A stretch of DNA of 64,000 bases from Candidatus Helarchaeota archaeon (GTDB lineage Archaea; Asgardarchaeota; Lokiarchaeia; Helarchaeales; HEL-GB-A): positions 1-64,000 of the forward strand of contig JABXJT010000021.1 in assembly GCA_013375455.1 (NCBI GenBank). The letters run 5' to 3'. The notes under the pieces were generated by a model. It ran no database searches. It had not been told where the DNA came from and saw only the letters and a list, made by a program, of their open reading frames with translations. The translations under genes were made by a program, and so were the position numbers. The stretch's first letter is position 1. The number at the start of each line of letters is the position of its first letter. Positions 35,055-43,438 of this stretch are shown here, in pieces.

Positions 35055-36404
35055 ATGACTGAAGAGTATGATTGTATTATAGTTGGTGCAGGGATAGGCG
35101 GTTTATTGACTGGTGCGGCACTATCACGAGGATTAGGGCTGAAGACGTTAATCCTCGAGAAGACAGGAGTGTTGGGTGGAAGATCTGGGGTAATAGAAAA
35201 AGAGGGTTTTTTAGTAGATAATGGTTTACACGTGATAAGGTACTGTAAAAAGAGTCCAACAGTAACAATCTTTAAGAAGCTTTTAGGAAAAAAGGAAAAA
35301 GTTGAATTAATTAATTTGGGCGATGCTAAGTTTTTCTCTGGTGGAGAGTGGTATGATTATCCGCTTTCAGCGGCAACAATCGAAACTACAACATTCTTCA
35401 ATGAGGAAGAGAGGGAACAATTCAAGAGAATCTTAGGAGAAGAAATCATTGGTGCCAAGGTGGATGAATTATTTGACAAGAGTGTCAAAGATTGGATAGA
35501 TGAGATGGAAAAGAAATATGAAATTAAACCTGGGCCAGCCAGAATATTCTTAGAGGCATTATCAAAGTTAATACTAGTATCGTATGGAAATTTAGATAAA
35601 TTATCGATGGGAGAACTAATAGCGGGAATCCAGTTGGGTTTAAAAGCAGTGAAGACGTCTTGTTACCCAGCAGGTGGTTGGAGGCCTTTAATCGAAAATT
35701 TAGCCAAGAAAATAGAATCGAATGGCGAAATCAGGAAGAATACAAAAGTAGATAAAGTTATTGTAGAAGATAAAAAAGTGGTCGGAGCGCAAATTGGTGA
35801 TAAAACGATCAAATCCAAAATAGTGGTTGTAGACATACCCGCACAGGAGATATTTAATGTTCTAGATGAAGAGCTTTTTTCAAAAGATTTCGTTGAGAAA
35901 TGTAAAAGCCTCATTCCAACCGCAGGGATTTCTATTGATTATGGATTGAAGGAGAAAATATCAGAATTAAACGGAATGATCTTATCCTCAGACCCCTTCA
36001 CAATGTCTAATTTCACTTCAAACATTGATCCCACAATCGCACCAGAGGGAAAACAGTTATATACGATTTTTCAACCGACGCCGGTAGATGTGGTTAGCGA
36101 TAAAGAGAAATCGGATGAAGTAGTTGAGAATATAGAGAAATTATTGGAAGAAATGTTTCCAGGGTTTTCTGAAAAAGTGCAATGGAGAAGAGCAGTCAAG
36201 CGGCGCATGGTCGATGGCGCAGTTCCTTTCATAACGCAACACAGAAATAAACGGCCTAGCGTGAAAAGTGATGAAATTGAGGGATTGTATTTTACGGGTG
36301 ATACTTATAATGGTCCTGGTACTGGTGGCGAAATTGCGCACGCATCTGCAGAGTTATGCATTAAGACAATAATGAAAGATTTAAACTTAGCAATTATAAA
36401 ATAG
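35055..36404 (+). CDS. FAD-dependent oxidoreductase of the phytoene desaturase/amine oxidase type
   Basis: 449 residues from ATG 35055, chosen over TTG 35052 because GAGG at 35044-35047 then has normal spacing. Dinucleotide-binding VGAGIGGLLTGAALSRG near the N-terminus followed by ILEKTGVLGGRSG. The C-terminal FAD motif reads GLYFTGDTYNGPGTGGEIAHAS. CrtI-like members desaturate or saturate isoprenoids; in archaea they may include geranylgeranyl-lipid or carotenoid enzymes, so the substrate is open. Stands alone on the plus strand; the endonuclease-like gene is 59 bp downstream. Confidence 0.87.
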   Translation: MTEEYDCIIVGAGIGGLLTGAALSRGLGLKTLILEKTGVLGGRSGVIEKEGFLVDNGLHVIRYCKKSPTVTIFKKLLGKKEKVELINLGDAKFFSGGEWYDYPLSAATIETTTFFNEEEREQFKRILGEEIIGAKVDELFDKSVKDWIDEMEKKYEIKPGPARIFLEALSKLILVSYGNLDKLSMGELIAGIQLGLKAVKTSCYPAGGWRPLIENLAKKIESNGEIRKNTKVDKVIVEDKKVVGAQIGDKTIKSKIVVVDIPAQEIFNVLDEELFSKDFVEKCKSLIPTAGISIDYGLKEKISELNGMILSSDPFTMSNFTSNIDPTIAPEGKQLYTIFQPTPVDVVSDKEKSDEVVENIEKLLEEMFPGFSEKVQWRRAVKRRMVDGAVPFITQHRNKRPSVKSDEIEGLYFTGDTYNGPGTGGEIAHASAELCIKTIMKDLNLAIIK

Positions 36405-36451
36405 ATGAAATTCATTACTCCTCTTTTTTCGTTGGTCTTGATTACAAATTC

Positions 36452-36459
36452 GAAGTGAT
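36452..36459 (+). promoter_or_regulatory. Shine-Dalgarno that points to an ACG start codon
   Basis: GAAGTGAT lies 4 nt before ACG 36464. The same 8-mer with the same 4-nt gap stands before the ATG of the ubiquitin-like gene at 61312, and GGAGTGAT with a 5-nt gap before the TTG at 56188. That makes ACG 36464 the best-placed start for the next gene. Confidence 0.5.
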
Positions 36460-36463
36460 TTAA

Positions 36464-37321
36464 ACGAAATTAAAAGTAGGGCCTGCTAGCGTCCCAACAA
36501 GTAGCATCGCCAAAATTACTGAATGGATTGACTTCTGTCAAACCAAACAATTTACTGCGTTAGAGCTTGAATTTGTTCGAATAACTGCAACGGAATATCC
36601 ACCCTCGACGACAATGAAACAACTTGGAGGTTTTGCACTAAAGCGAGGTGTGTCCCTATCAGTGCACGGTTCGTTTTATATCAACCTTGCTGCAATAGAA
36701 GAGAATAAGATTGGACTTGCCAAGGAGCACATTAAACAGGGTGTTCGCGTGGCAGCAGCAGCGTCTGGTAATTTAATTTTCCATGCGGGGTATTTCCAAA
36801 AGTTGTCTCATGAGATTGCAATAAAAAAGTCGATAAATTTGCTAAATAGCGTGGAACTTTCGGATCCTGGCATGATTTTTCTTGAAACTCCAGGGAAACT
36901 AAATGTGATTGGGGATTTATCTGAAATGCTTGAAATTGCAGCACAAACTGGTGTTCGTATTGGAATCGATTTTTCACATTATTATGCCCGATCTCAAGGA
37001 AATTTGAGAACAAAATCGGACGTTGTAAAGCTTTTTACCACGATTGAAAACGCTATTTCTCAAAAATATTTTCACATGCATATTAGTGGAATCGAATATA
37101 CCAAAAAGGGGGAAAAACAACATCGCTCCTTCGAAAATTCTGAGTTCCCTGTTGAGATGATAATTCAAGCGCTTCAAGATGTTGGGTTTTCAGGGACGCT
37201 CATTTGTGAGTCGCCGAAACGGTGGGAAGGAGATACTGAATTGCTCTTACAATTAATTCGAGGTGAAAAAAAACAGTTAGCAAGGAAAAAGCGAGTCACA
37301 CTTTATGATTTTTTCAAATGA
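36464..37321 (+). CDS. Endonuclease IV-like TIM-barrel protein, apparent ACG start
   Basis: 285 residues when read from ACG 36464. The first 50 residues (KLKVGPASVPTSS..., FTALELEFVR) match the usual start of archaeal members, so ATG 36614 would cut off the first barrel strands. Upstream in frame, TAA at 36461 ends the reading, and no ATG, GTG or TTG lies between. Metal-ligand-like positions are SVHGSFYINL, FHAGYF, FLETPG, IDFSHYY, HMHISG and LICESP; the Asp of the family's D-x-H is not evident (KQHRS). Could be an AP endonuclease or a sugar isomerase. Either a non-standard start or a T-to-C change or error. Confidence 0.7.
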   Translation, partial: TKLKVGPASVPTSSIAKITEWIDFCQTKQFTALELEFVRITATEYPPSTTMKQLGGFALKRGVSLSVHGSFYINLAAIEENKIGLAKEHIKQGVRVAAAASGNLIFHAGYFQKLSHEIAIKKSINLLNSVELSDPGMIFLETPGKLNVIGDLSEMLEIAAQTGVRIGIDFSHYYARSQGNLRTKSDVVKLFTTIENAISQKYFHMHISGIEYTKKGEKQHRSFENSEFPVEMIIQALQDVGFSGTLICESPKRWEGDTELLLQLIRGEKKQLARKKRVTLYDFFK

Positions 37322-37385
37322 GTGGAAAAAATTTTATAATTCAGAACTTACTTAATTATCAAGAGCATTAATGGGAGCCTTAATT

Positions 37386-38690
37386 ATGACAGTACCTTCT
37401 CAAGACAATGAAGTATTAGCAACGGTTCGGGAGAATTTATTAAAAGATTTGGAGCCTTTAATGATAGGTCAAAAGTTTATCGAAGCCGTGCTAATATTGG
37501 AAGATATTATTGGGATTTCGCAAAAAATCGGAGATCTTGGGATGGTTGAGATCTATTACCAGCGCGTGTCAGAATGTATTGATAAATATAAATCGATTCA
37601 TGATGATATTGAAATTCTGCAAGCGGATTCTAATTTAAGGAATGAAATTGTTAAAGAACGAGATGAGTTAATTACAGCCGCGCAACAAGCTGCAACGAAT
37701 CAGCAATATGCAGGGGCACTTAATTTATATCACAAAGCAATTGAATTTTCTGTAAAATTGAATGAGAAAAAAGTTATTTGGAAGTTATCTAAGAGCATAA
37801 CCCTTTTGGAAAACAAAATAAAAGATTCAGGGTCAGTAGTTCCTGCAGTAGATGCTCTCGAAACAACCGCGTCCCCTGCAATAGCATCTCCTAAACCAGC
37901 TGCATCCCCCTTCTTTAAAGCTCCTGAAGCAGCTCCAGCTTCTTTAAAAGCCCATAAACCAGCTGCGTCCCCTTTCTTTAAAGCCCCTGAAGCATCCATA
38001 CCCCAGATTGTTGCCCCCCAGCCTGCAGCCCCTATGCCCAAGTTTGAGGCCCCGCAACCCGCGCCTGTAGCCACCGTGTCCACGGTTGAAGAAGCTGCCG
38101 CCGTTCTCGGTGTGGAAGAGTCAGCAGATGAATCCGACGAATCTTTCCTGGATTCAATAGTGGAAGATCTGAAAGTGCAACCCCAAGTTGGGGCGAAGGC
38201 TGCTTCCCCACAAGCCGCAAAGAAGGAAGTACCGTTTATCGCAGGGACTATCGGTAAGAAAGAACCCGTGATACCTGTTGAGATAGACGTTCCTTTCTTT
38301 CAAGCACCTGTAGAGCCGCAGAAATCAGGGATAGGGGTAGCCCCCGAAGAACCAGGATTAAAGGACATACACGAAACCGCTGATAAAAGGACCAGAAAAA
38401 AATTGAAACTTGCAGAAAAAATCGCATTGAAAAAACTTCAAGAAGCGGAAAAGCAGTTTGGTAAGCAAAGCAAGAAAGAAGAAAAGGAAAAAGAAAAAGA
38501 TTTGAAGAAAAAAGAAGAAGAAGAGCGTAAATTAAGGGAAATGCGCGAGAAGGCTGACAAAAAGAAAAAAAAGGAAAAGCCGGATAAGAAACCAAAAAAA
38601 GAAGAAAAATTAAAATCTAGATACCCATCGGCACTGCCTGATGATGTTCTTTCGGAAATTAAAGGTAAAAAACGTGACTATGACTCTTAA
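37386..38690 (+). CDS. Helical-repeat protein with Pro/Ala-rich linker and Lys/Glu-rich tail
   Basis: 434 residues from ATG 37386; GGGAG at 37373-37377 fits this start, not the ATG at 37371. Residues about 1-145 form helices with a TPR-like unit (AAQQAATNQQYAGALNLYHKAIEFSVKLN). About 150-230 is low complexity with the unit PAASPFFKAPEA twice. A third section mixes acidic and helical stretches. The tail (about 330-420) is a charged single alpha-helix type region rich in K and E and ends in LPDDVLSEIKGKKRDYDS. Looks like a scaffold or linker protein. The linker region is unusually G+C-rich. Function unknown. Confidence 0.65.
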   Translation: MTVPSQDNEVLATVRENLLKDLEPLMIGQKFIEAVLILEDIIGISQKIGDLGMVEIYYQRVSECIDKYKSIHDDIEILQADSNLRNEIVKERDELITAAQQAATNQQYAGALNLYHKAIEFSVKLNEKKVIWKLSKSITLLENKIKDSGSVVPAVDALETTASPAIASPKPAASPFFKAPEAAPASLKAHKPAASPFFKAPEASIPQIVAPQPAAPMPKFEAPQPAPVATVSTVEEAAAVLGVEESADESDESFLDSIVEDLKVQPQVGAKAASPQAAKKEVPFIAGTIGKKEPVIPVEIDVPFFQAPVEPQKSGIGVAPEEPGLKDIHETADKRTRKKLKLAEKIALKKLQEAEKQFGKQSKKEEKEKEKDLKKKEEEERKLREMREKADKKKKKEKPDKKPKKEEKLKSRYPSALPDDVLSEIKGKKRDYDS

Positions 38691-38731
38691 CAACTAATTC
38701 AATATACAATCAAACCTATCCTTTCAAAGGA

Positions 38732-38740
38732 TTTAAATAC
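38732..38740 (+). promoter_or_regulatory. TATA box of the Cys-rich marker-9-like gene
   Basis: TTTAAATAC, preceded by the purine-rich AAAGGA as expected for a BRE, about 39-47 bases before the ATG at 38779. No Shine-Dalgarno; the leader would be about 15-20 nt. Confidence 0.45.
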
Positions 38741-38778
38741 GTTTTTTGTTTTAGTTCTAAAAACTTTGGTCTGCCAAA

Positions 38779-39243
38779 ATGATAGATGAAAATAAAACTC
38801 GGAACCTACCTGGGTGGAATTATGCTCCAGTTCCTGTCTGTTTCGGGGGCGACCCCCGAGCGTTAGCATTCTGTTGCCATCCAGGTTATGGTTTGACGCA
38901 TGGGCCTATTTGTCGCAGAAAATTTATGTTAGAAAAAGTGGGACTCCCTGAAGAAGAATATGTGAAGATAAAAGACAATTTCTCTCAAAGTCATAATTGG
39001 GATGACCAGCGGGTTTGTTTTAAATCCGTGTCATATTGTTGCATGCGTCGAAATGGCTGTCCGAGTAACCGCGATTATGTGTTATATGAATTGTATGGAG
39101 ATCAATCAACTCTATGGGAGCATATTCAAGAGGAATACTTTTCGAGAAAAAGACTCCTCTGTATAGAGATATTAAAAGCAGCGAAAAATAAAGATTTAGT
39201 GAAGCCTTATTTAGAATTTGAAGAAACTAATGGAGAAACTTAA
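38779..39243 (+). CDS. Cys-rich protein resembling methanogenesis marker domain 9
   Basis: 154 residues. N-terminal block APVPVCFGGDPRALAFCCHPG (split: C22, FGGDPRAL, C32-C33), then C45, C80, and the run YCCMRRNGCP (C87, C88, C93). The C-x-GGD-x-RAL-x-FCC pattern is what I recall for methanogenesis marker domain 9, a small Cys-rich domain of unknown role found with CoM-dependent metabolism; I am moderately sure. Probably binds Fe-S or zinc. It would fit with the CoM operon at 8-16 kb. Convergent with the small zinc protein gene 1 bp away. Confidence 0.5.
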   Translation: MIDENKTRNLPGWNYAPVPVCFGGDPRALAFCCHPGYGLTHGPICRRKFMLEKVGLPEEEYVKIKDNFSQSHNWDDQRVCFKSVSYCCMRRNGCPSNRDYVLYELYGDQSTLWEHIQEEYFSRKRLLCIEILKAAKNKDLVKPYLEFEETNGET

Positions 39244-39244
39244 C

Positions 39245-39460
39245 CTATTTTGTTTCGCTTACCACTATTTCGGGCGTTTCAATATCACAGAGACTTAATT
39301 CTGAATCTAAATACACGATAAAAGCGTGGTTATCATCATTCTTCTGGTGTATAAACACGCATGGAACAGGATATTTTTTACCTTCGATCACGTCTTCACG
39401 GATGTTAAATTGAACAGATTCCTTACAAATAGGACATTTTACAATCCTTTCAACTACCAT
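39245..39460 (-). CDS. Small zinc-binding protein, 71 aa, beside a GTPase gene
   Basis: CPIC near the N-terminus is the clear metal site; two single cysteines follow (CVFIHQ and LCDIE). The block HQKNDDNHAFIVYLDSEL is a beta pair that I have seen in small archaeal proteins near GTPases and roadblock proteins. Encoded 19 bp after the small GTPase on the same strand, so probably an accessory to it. Role inferred from position only. Confidence 0.6.
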   Translation of the reverse strand: MVVERIVKCPICKESVQFNIREDVIEGKKYPVPCVFIHQKNDDNHAFIVYLDSELSLCDIETPEIVVSETK

Positions 39461-39479
39461 GGATGCCCCTTCAATAAAA

Positions 39480-40007
39480 TTAATGGGTACTAGTATAATC
39501 TATCATTAAATTACCCAAGTTCTCAAAGATTTTATAGATATTAATGTTATCCTTCGCTGAAGTTTCAAAATACACCATTTTACACTGGGTACCATATTCC
39601 TTTGCTTCATCAGGAGTAACGGAACGCTGATCAACCAAATCAGATTTGTTTCCAATTAATATTGCAGGGATTTGCCCAGTGATATTCCATAGAAGCTCTA
39701 TAAAAGAAGTAACATTGATATATGAGCGCCTACGTGAGAGATCGAACACTACGAGTGCCCCTTGAGCGCCCTTACAAAAAGTAGGAAGGACAAATTTAAA
39801 TCGTTCCTCGCCTGCCAAATCCCACACGGAAAAATTTACAAGAGCACGAGCAAGATCGAGTTTTTTTACATAAAAATCACTGCCAATAGTAGTTTTGTAT
39901 CCCTCCAAAAATGAATTTTCGCAGAAACGTCGGATAATACTGGTTTTACCGACGCCCGCGGCTCCTATGACTACTACTTTGAAAATCTTCTGTGGTTTTG
40001 TAGCCAT
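39480..40007 (-). CDS. Ras/Rab-like small GTPase
   Basis: 175 residues with all G motifs: G1 GAAGVGKTS (15-23), G2 Thr40 in YKTTIGSDF, G3 DLAGEE (63-68), G4 NKSD (120-123), G5 ETSAK (148-152). The catalytic Gln of Ras (Gln61) is Glu67 here, so intrinsic hydrolysis may be slow or use a different helper. No C-terminal Cys for lipid attachment; membrane contact would need a partner. Asgard archaea encode many such GTPases. Neighbours are the small zinc protein and, upstream, a corrinoid protein and a protein with longin-like blocks. Confidence 0.95.
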   Translation of the reverse strand: MATKPQKIFKVVVIGAAGVGKTSIIRRFCENSFLEGYKTTIGSDFYVKKLDLARALVNFSVWDLAGEERFKFVLPTFCKGAQGALVVFDLSRRRSYINVTSFIELLWNITGQIPAILIGNKSDLVDQRSVTPDEAKEYGTQCKMVYFETSAKDNINIYKIFENLGNLMIDYTSTH

Positions 40008-40113
40008 TCTTTTATCAGACTCGACTCGAAATAAGTGTTCCAGTATTAAATAATAATCGAAGTTTAGAATAAAAATTTAATCCGCGAAGAAAGGAAGTCA
40101 TAGAATATTCAAA

Positions 40114-40779
40114 TTAATTCCCTTCTTCAACTAAAAGTCGTGCAATTTGCACTGCTTTGAAAGCATCTTCAGCGTAAGCATCCGCCTTTACTTTATTCGC
40201 ATATTCTTCTGTAACTGGAGCACCACCTACCATCACCTTGACTTTATCACGAAGTCCCTCAGATTCTAATTTGTCGATAACTTTACGGAAGTAGGGGATT
40301 GTAGTTGAAATCAAAGCAGACATGCATAGGAGATCTGCTTTCCTATTTTTTACTTCTTGAATGAAAGTTTCCGCAGAAACTTCTTTACCTAAATCATAGA
40401 CCTTAAAACCTGCACCTTCCATAAAAAATTTTACTAAATTTTTACCAATATCGTGAATATCACCTTTAACCGTGCCAATTACGACGCAAACTTCTTTTAT
40501 GACCCTTTTATCCTGCTTGCGACGCGTTTCAATTTCAGGTTTTAAAATGTCTAACGTGTATTCCATCGCTCTGGCTGCTATTAAGATTTCTGGAAGGAAA
40601 AATTCTTGACTCTCAAATTTTTTCCCCACGACATCCATAGATGGAATTAAACATTCTTCTAAAGTCTTGATGGGGTCGATATTGTTCTGAATGGATTTTT
40701 GGGCTAAACCTTTAGCGAGTTCATGATTTCCATTGATAATAGCTTCAGATAAATCTTTGTATAATCCTTCCTTGCTCAA
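40114..40779 (-). CDS. Corrinoid protein of methyltransferase systems (MtbC/MttC/MtaC-like)
   Basis: 221 residues. Helical cap (about 1-85) with LPEILIAARAMEYTLDILKPEI, then a cobalamin-binding Rossmann domain with GTVKGDIHDIGKNLV (His is the lower cobalt ligand), LCMSALIST and VGGAPVTEEYA. Carries a methyl group between a substrate-specific methyltransferase and an acceptor such as CoM or tetrahydrofolate/H4MPT. No methyltransferase gene is adjacent, so the substrate is unknown. TTG start supported by GGAGTTAAT upstream. Placed between GTPase and longin-like genes on the same strand. Confidence 0.9.
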   Translation of the reverse strand: MSKEGLYKDLSEAIINGNHELAKGLAQKSIQNNIDPIKTLEECLIPSMDVVGKKFESQEFFLPEILIAARAMEYTLDILKPEIETRRKQDKRVIKEVCVVIGTVKGDIHDIGKNLVKFFMEGAGFKVYDLGKEVSAETFIQEVKNRKADLLCMSALISTTIPYFRKVIDKLESEGLRDKVKVMVGGAPVTEEYANKVKADAYAEDAFKAVQIARLLVEEGN

Positions 40780-40811
40780 AGGAATTAACTCCTTTTGTTA
40801 ATTTGTCCTTT

Positions 40812-41876
40812 TTACCTACGTTTAGTCCTTTTTTTTGATTTTCTCTTTTTTTTACTCTTCTTTTGTGGTTTTTTCGTTTTCTGACTCTTCTTTTTAGCCT
40901 CTTCCATTGAAGACGATTGAAATACATCTATTGACGCAAGATATAGGCTTTTAATCCATTGTTTTGTTAGTTCGCTCATTTGTGTTACTTTATTTTTTTC
41001 CTGCTTTAGAACTCCAACAATTTCAGATGGATTGTAAAATCCCTTAAAAATTTCAGGGTGGACTTGCATTTTTTCAACGAATTTAATTAATTTTAAATGT
41101 AAGGCGTTAGTGATATCTTTCGCTGGTAATTTGCGAAATACAAAAGATAAAAGTAACATTTCTTTTTTACCACGAGCCCAATCACTTGGGATTTCGAAGT
41201 AATAACTAAAATGACTAATATCGGGGTAGCTCCTTGAAAAAAAACCTTCTCGTATAGCAATCTCTAACTCTTTACATAATTTTTTAGATTGTTCATTAGT
41301 AAGTATTTGTTCTGGATAGGAGGTAAAAATTATCGGTCCTGCTTTACGATGAAAATAGAGTAGGACGGCAGCAAGTATGGATTTTTCGCTTTCCAACAGT
41401 AAGCTATCTCTTATTTCAAGATATTTTTTCGAAAATTCAATGAAATACTTATAGATCCGAATCATTTGAAGACGCGCATCTGCAATTCGGAAATCGTGTT
41501 GCTCCAAAATCTTTGAAGTGGCCTTTAATTTTTCAGTTAAATGATCAATATTTTGGAAAATAAATTCTGGTTTTTTTTCCTTTATCAATAAGGTAAGAAA
41601 AAAAGCAGCTCTTCCTTCAGGTTTTGTTTTATCTAGTATTGCAAAAGAATAATTTAAACCCGTAAATTTAAAACGAGGAAAAGGGATGACAGCAATCCCC
41701 TCTGCAAGCACTTCCTCACCCGTCATTATTGAAAGAAGTTTAAGGTCTATCAATCGCATAGAAGCTTCATCTAATTCCGTTGGATAATAATAAATCGGTT
41801 CTGCGCCATAATCCCCAATTTTAGAGAAAATTACGCCTTGAACTAAATCTATATCTTTATTGTTTTGATTGTCCAA
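40812..41876 (-). CDS. Protein with two longin/roadblock-like blocks and a very basic tail
   Basis: 354 residues. Block 1: GVIFSKIGDYGAEPIYYYP (split 14-32) and IAVIPFPRFKFTGLNYSFAILD. Block 2: LYFHRKAGPIIFTSYPEQ and FSYYFEIPSDWARGKKEMLLLSFVF. Each has strand-strand-strand order with a central G-P or A-E-P turn, as in longin-like folds that serve small GTPases. The last 30 residues are almost all Lys/Arg/Ser (KKSQKTKKPQKKSKKKRKS...), likely binding nucleic acid or acidic lipids. Upstream of the corrinoid and GTPase genes, same strand. The fold call is by eye and moderate. Confidence 0.55.
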   Translation of the reverse strand: MDNQNNKDIDLVQGVIFSKIGDYGAEPIYYYPTELDEASMRLIDLKLLSIMTGEEVLAEGIAVIPFPRFKFTGLNYSFAILDKTKPEGRAAFFLTLLIKEKKPEFIFQNIDHLTEKLKATSKILEQHDFRIADARLQMIRIYKYFIEFSKKYLEIRDSLLLESEKSILAAVLLYFHRKAGPIIFTSYPEQILTNEQSKKLCKELEIAIREGFFSRSYPDISHFSYYFEIPSDWARGKKEMLLLSFVFRKLPAKDITNALHLKLIKFVEKMQVHPEIFKGFYNPSEIVGVLKQEKNKVTQMSELTKQWIKSLYLASIDVFQSSSMEEAKKKSQKTKKPQKKSKKKRKSKKRTKRR

Positions 41877-42046
41877 CGGTAAACCTTCTACTATTCATCC
41901 TTTGTTTTTAATTAAAACCATTATGTGATTAAATGGAAATTGCGTTTTAATTTATTAAAATTCATATATTTATTTTTTGAAATGGGATAAAACTACTATT
42001 TTTCAAAGGAAATTTGATAAAAGACGTTTTTTTAAAAAAATTAAAC

Positions 42047-42949
42047 TTAATCTATGGGGCAGGTGAAATCTTCTCTGTGATGGTGCTCTTTATGACATAA
42101 ATCACAGGAGCAAGTGTTGCATTCAAGTTCAAATTGAATAGTTGAATGTTGAATCCCAAATTTTTGCGATAAATCTGCTTGGAGCTTCTCTCGAAGCTCA
42201 CAAACTTCAGATAATTCACAACTTTCCACGACTATATGGCAGGTCAAGACAATGATGTTGCTACATAATCGCCAAACGTGTAAATCATGGACGTCATGTA
42301 TTTTTGGCTTTTCATTTAGCCATTTTTTAACTTCAAGCGTATCAATGGGAGATTTTTGCATTAAAGTAGAAATTGATTCTTTGAGAATGCGATAAGTCCC
42401 ACGAATCAAAATCCCAACAATTATTAGCGCAACGAGGGGATCTACCCAATAAACACCCGAGATAAGGATGAATAGGGTTCCAATTATGACGGCTAATGAT
42501 GCGAAGGTATCTCCAAGAACGTGAAGGTATGCACTTCTTACATTTATATCATCGTGTCGATGTCCGAGCAATTTCATTGAGACCAGATTGGCACCTAAAC
42601 CTATTACGGCGATGATGATGATGTTTATTGGATACATGTCAACCTTGTCTATGAACCGGTGATACGCTTCATATATTATATAAAATATGGCAAAGCTCAG
42701 CAGAATTCCATTGACTAATGCAGCAAAAATTTCGAGACGATGGTACCCAAATGTATATCGCTCATTGGATTCACGCAATGCGAGGCGGATTGCTAAGAAA
42801 CTAAATAATAGAGCCGCAACATCAAGAATCACGTGGAAACTATCGGCAACTAAGCTCAAAGATCCAAAAAGGAGGCCACCGATAAGTTCAGCAACAAAAA
42901 TGGTTGATGTAATAATTGCTGCAAGCAGAAGTTTCTGTGCTATTTTCAT
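42047..42949 (-). CDS. Cation diffusion facilitator (Zn2+/Cd2+/Co2+ exporter)
   Basis: 300 residues, six TM helices. Metal site in TM2 (DSFHVILD) and TM5 (HVLGD). Linker loop and cytoplasmic domain with HDVHDLHVWRL. A Cys/His-rich C-terminus (CNTCSCDLCHKEHHH) could sense metal. Removes divalent metals in exchange for protons. Single gene; 11 bp upstream lies a tail-anchored protein gene. Confidence 0.93.
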   Translation of the reverse strand: MKIAQKLLLAAIITSTIFVAELIGGLLFGSLSLVADSFHVILDVAALLFSFLAIRLALRESNERYTFGYHRLEIFAALVNGILLSFAIFYIIYEAYHRFIDKVDMYPINIIIIAVIGLGANLVSMKLLGHRHDDINVRSAYLHVLGDTFASLAVIIGTLFILISGVYWVDPLVALIIVGILIRGTYRILKESISTLMQKSPIDTLEVKKWLNEKPKIHDVHDLHVWRLCSNIIVLTCHIVVESCELSEVCELREKLQADLSQKFGIQHSTIQFELECNTCSCDLCHKEHHHREDFTCPID

Positions 42950-42960
42950 TGTGACTTAGC

Positions 42961-43347
42961 CTAAAGTATAAAAATTATGATGAAAGTGAGAATGATGGCA
43001 AGAAGTAAGAAGCTCATTACAAAATTGGTAATGAATTTGATACGTCTAACAGCAGGATTTGAAGTTATTTTATTTAAATCATAAGTGGAGATGATTCCAA
43101 ATTTCGTGGGTTGAGTTATCATACCTGCGTTTTGTGATTGCGAGAATGGTGATAGAATTTTGATATCTTTATTTTGTTCTAAATCTTTAACAACGGAGTT
43201 GATGGATGCAGTAAAGCCTAATCGTTCAAATATATTGAATCCTTCCTGAACTTCGCTTCTTGGGTTGATGGAACCCCTCAAGCGGAAATTTTGTTCAATT
43301 TTTTCGATGTCAATAAGATTTTCCTTTTTATCATTCACAATTTTCAT
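42961..43347 (-). CDS. Tail-anchored hypothetical protein, 128 aa
   Basis: Soluble N-terminal about 100 residues and a single C-terminal TM helix (about 104-127, FVMSFLLLAIILTFIIIFIL). ATG 43347 is chosen because GAGTGGT upstream fits it; GTG 43356 is the alternative. The soluble part has a central FGIISTYDLNKITSNP. 11 bp before the CDF gene, same strand, so probably cotranscribed. Function unknown. Confidence 0.55.
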   Translation of the reverse strand: MKIVNDKKENLIDIEKIEQNFRLRGSINPRSEVQEGFNIFERLGFTASINSVVKDLEQNKDIKILSPFSQSQNAGMITQPTKFGIISTYDLNKITSNPAVRRIKFITNFVMSFLLLAIILTFIIIFIL

Positions 43348-43438
43348 GCCTACCACTCAATTATGTTGAGGTAGTGTTCCTTTAAAAATTTTTTAGAGAT
43401 TATTACATAATTTGCATGTAAAAAAAAGAGGGGAAAAA

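Noticed and set aside
37730..38083. Minus-strand Gly/Ala-rich open frame
   Set aside because: Mirror of the Pro/Ala-rich linker of the plus-strand protein; no own signals.
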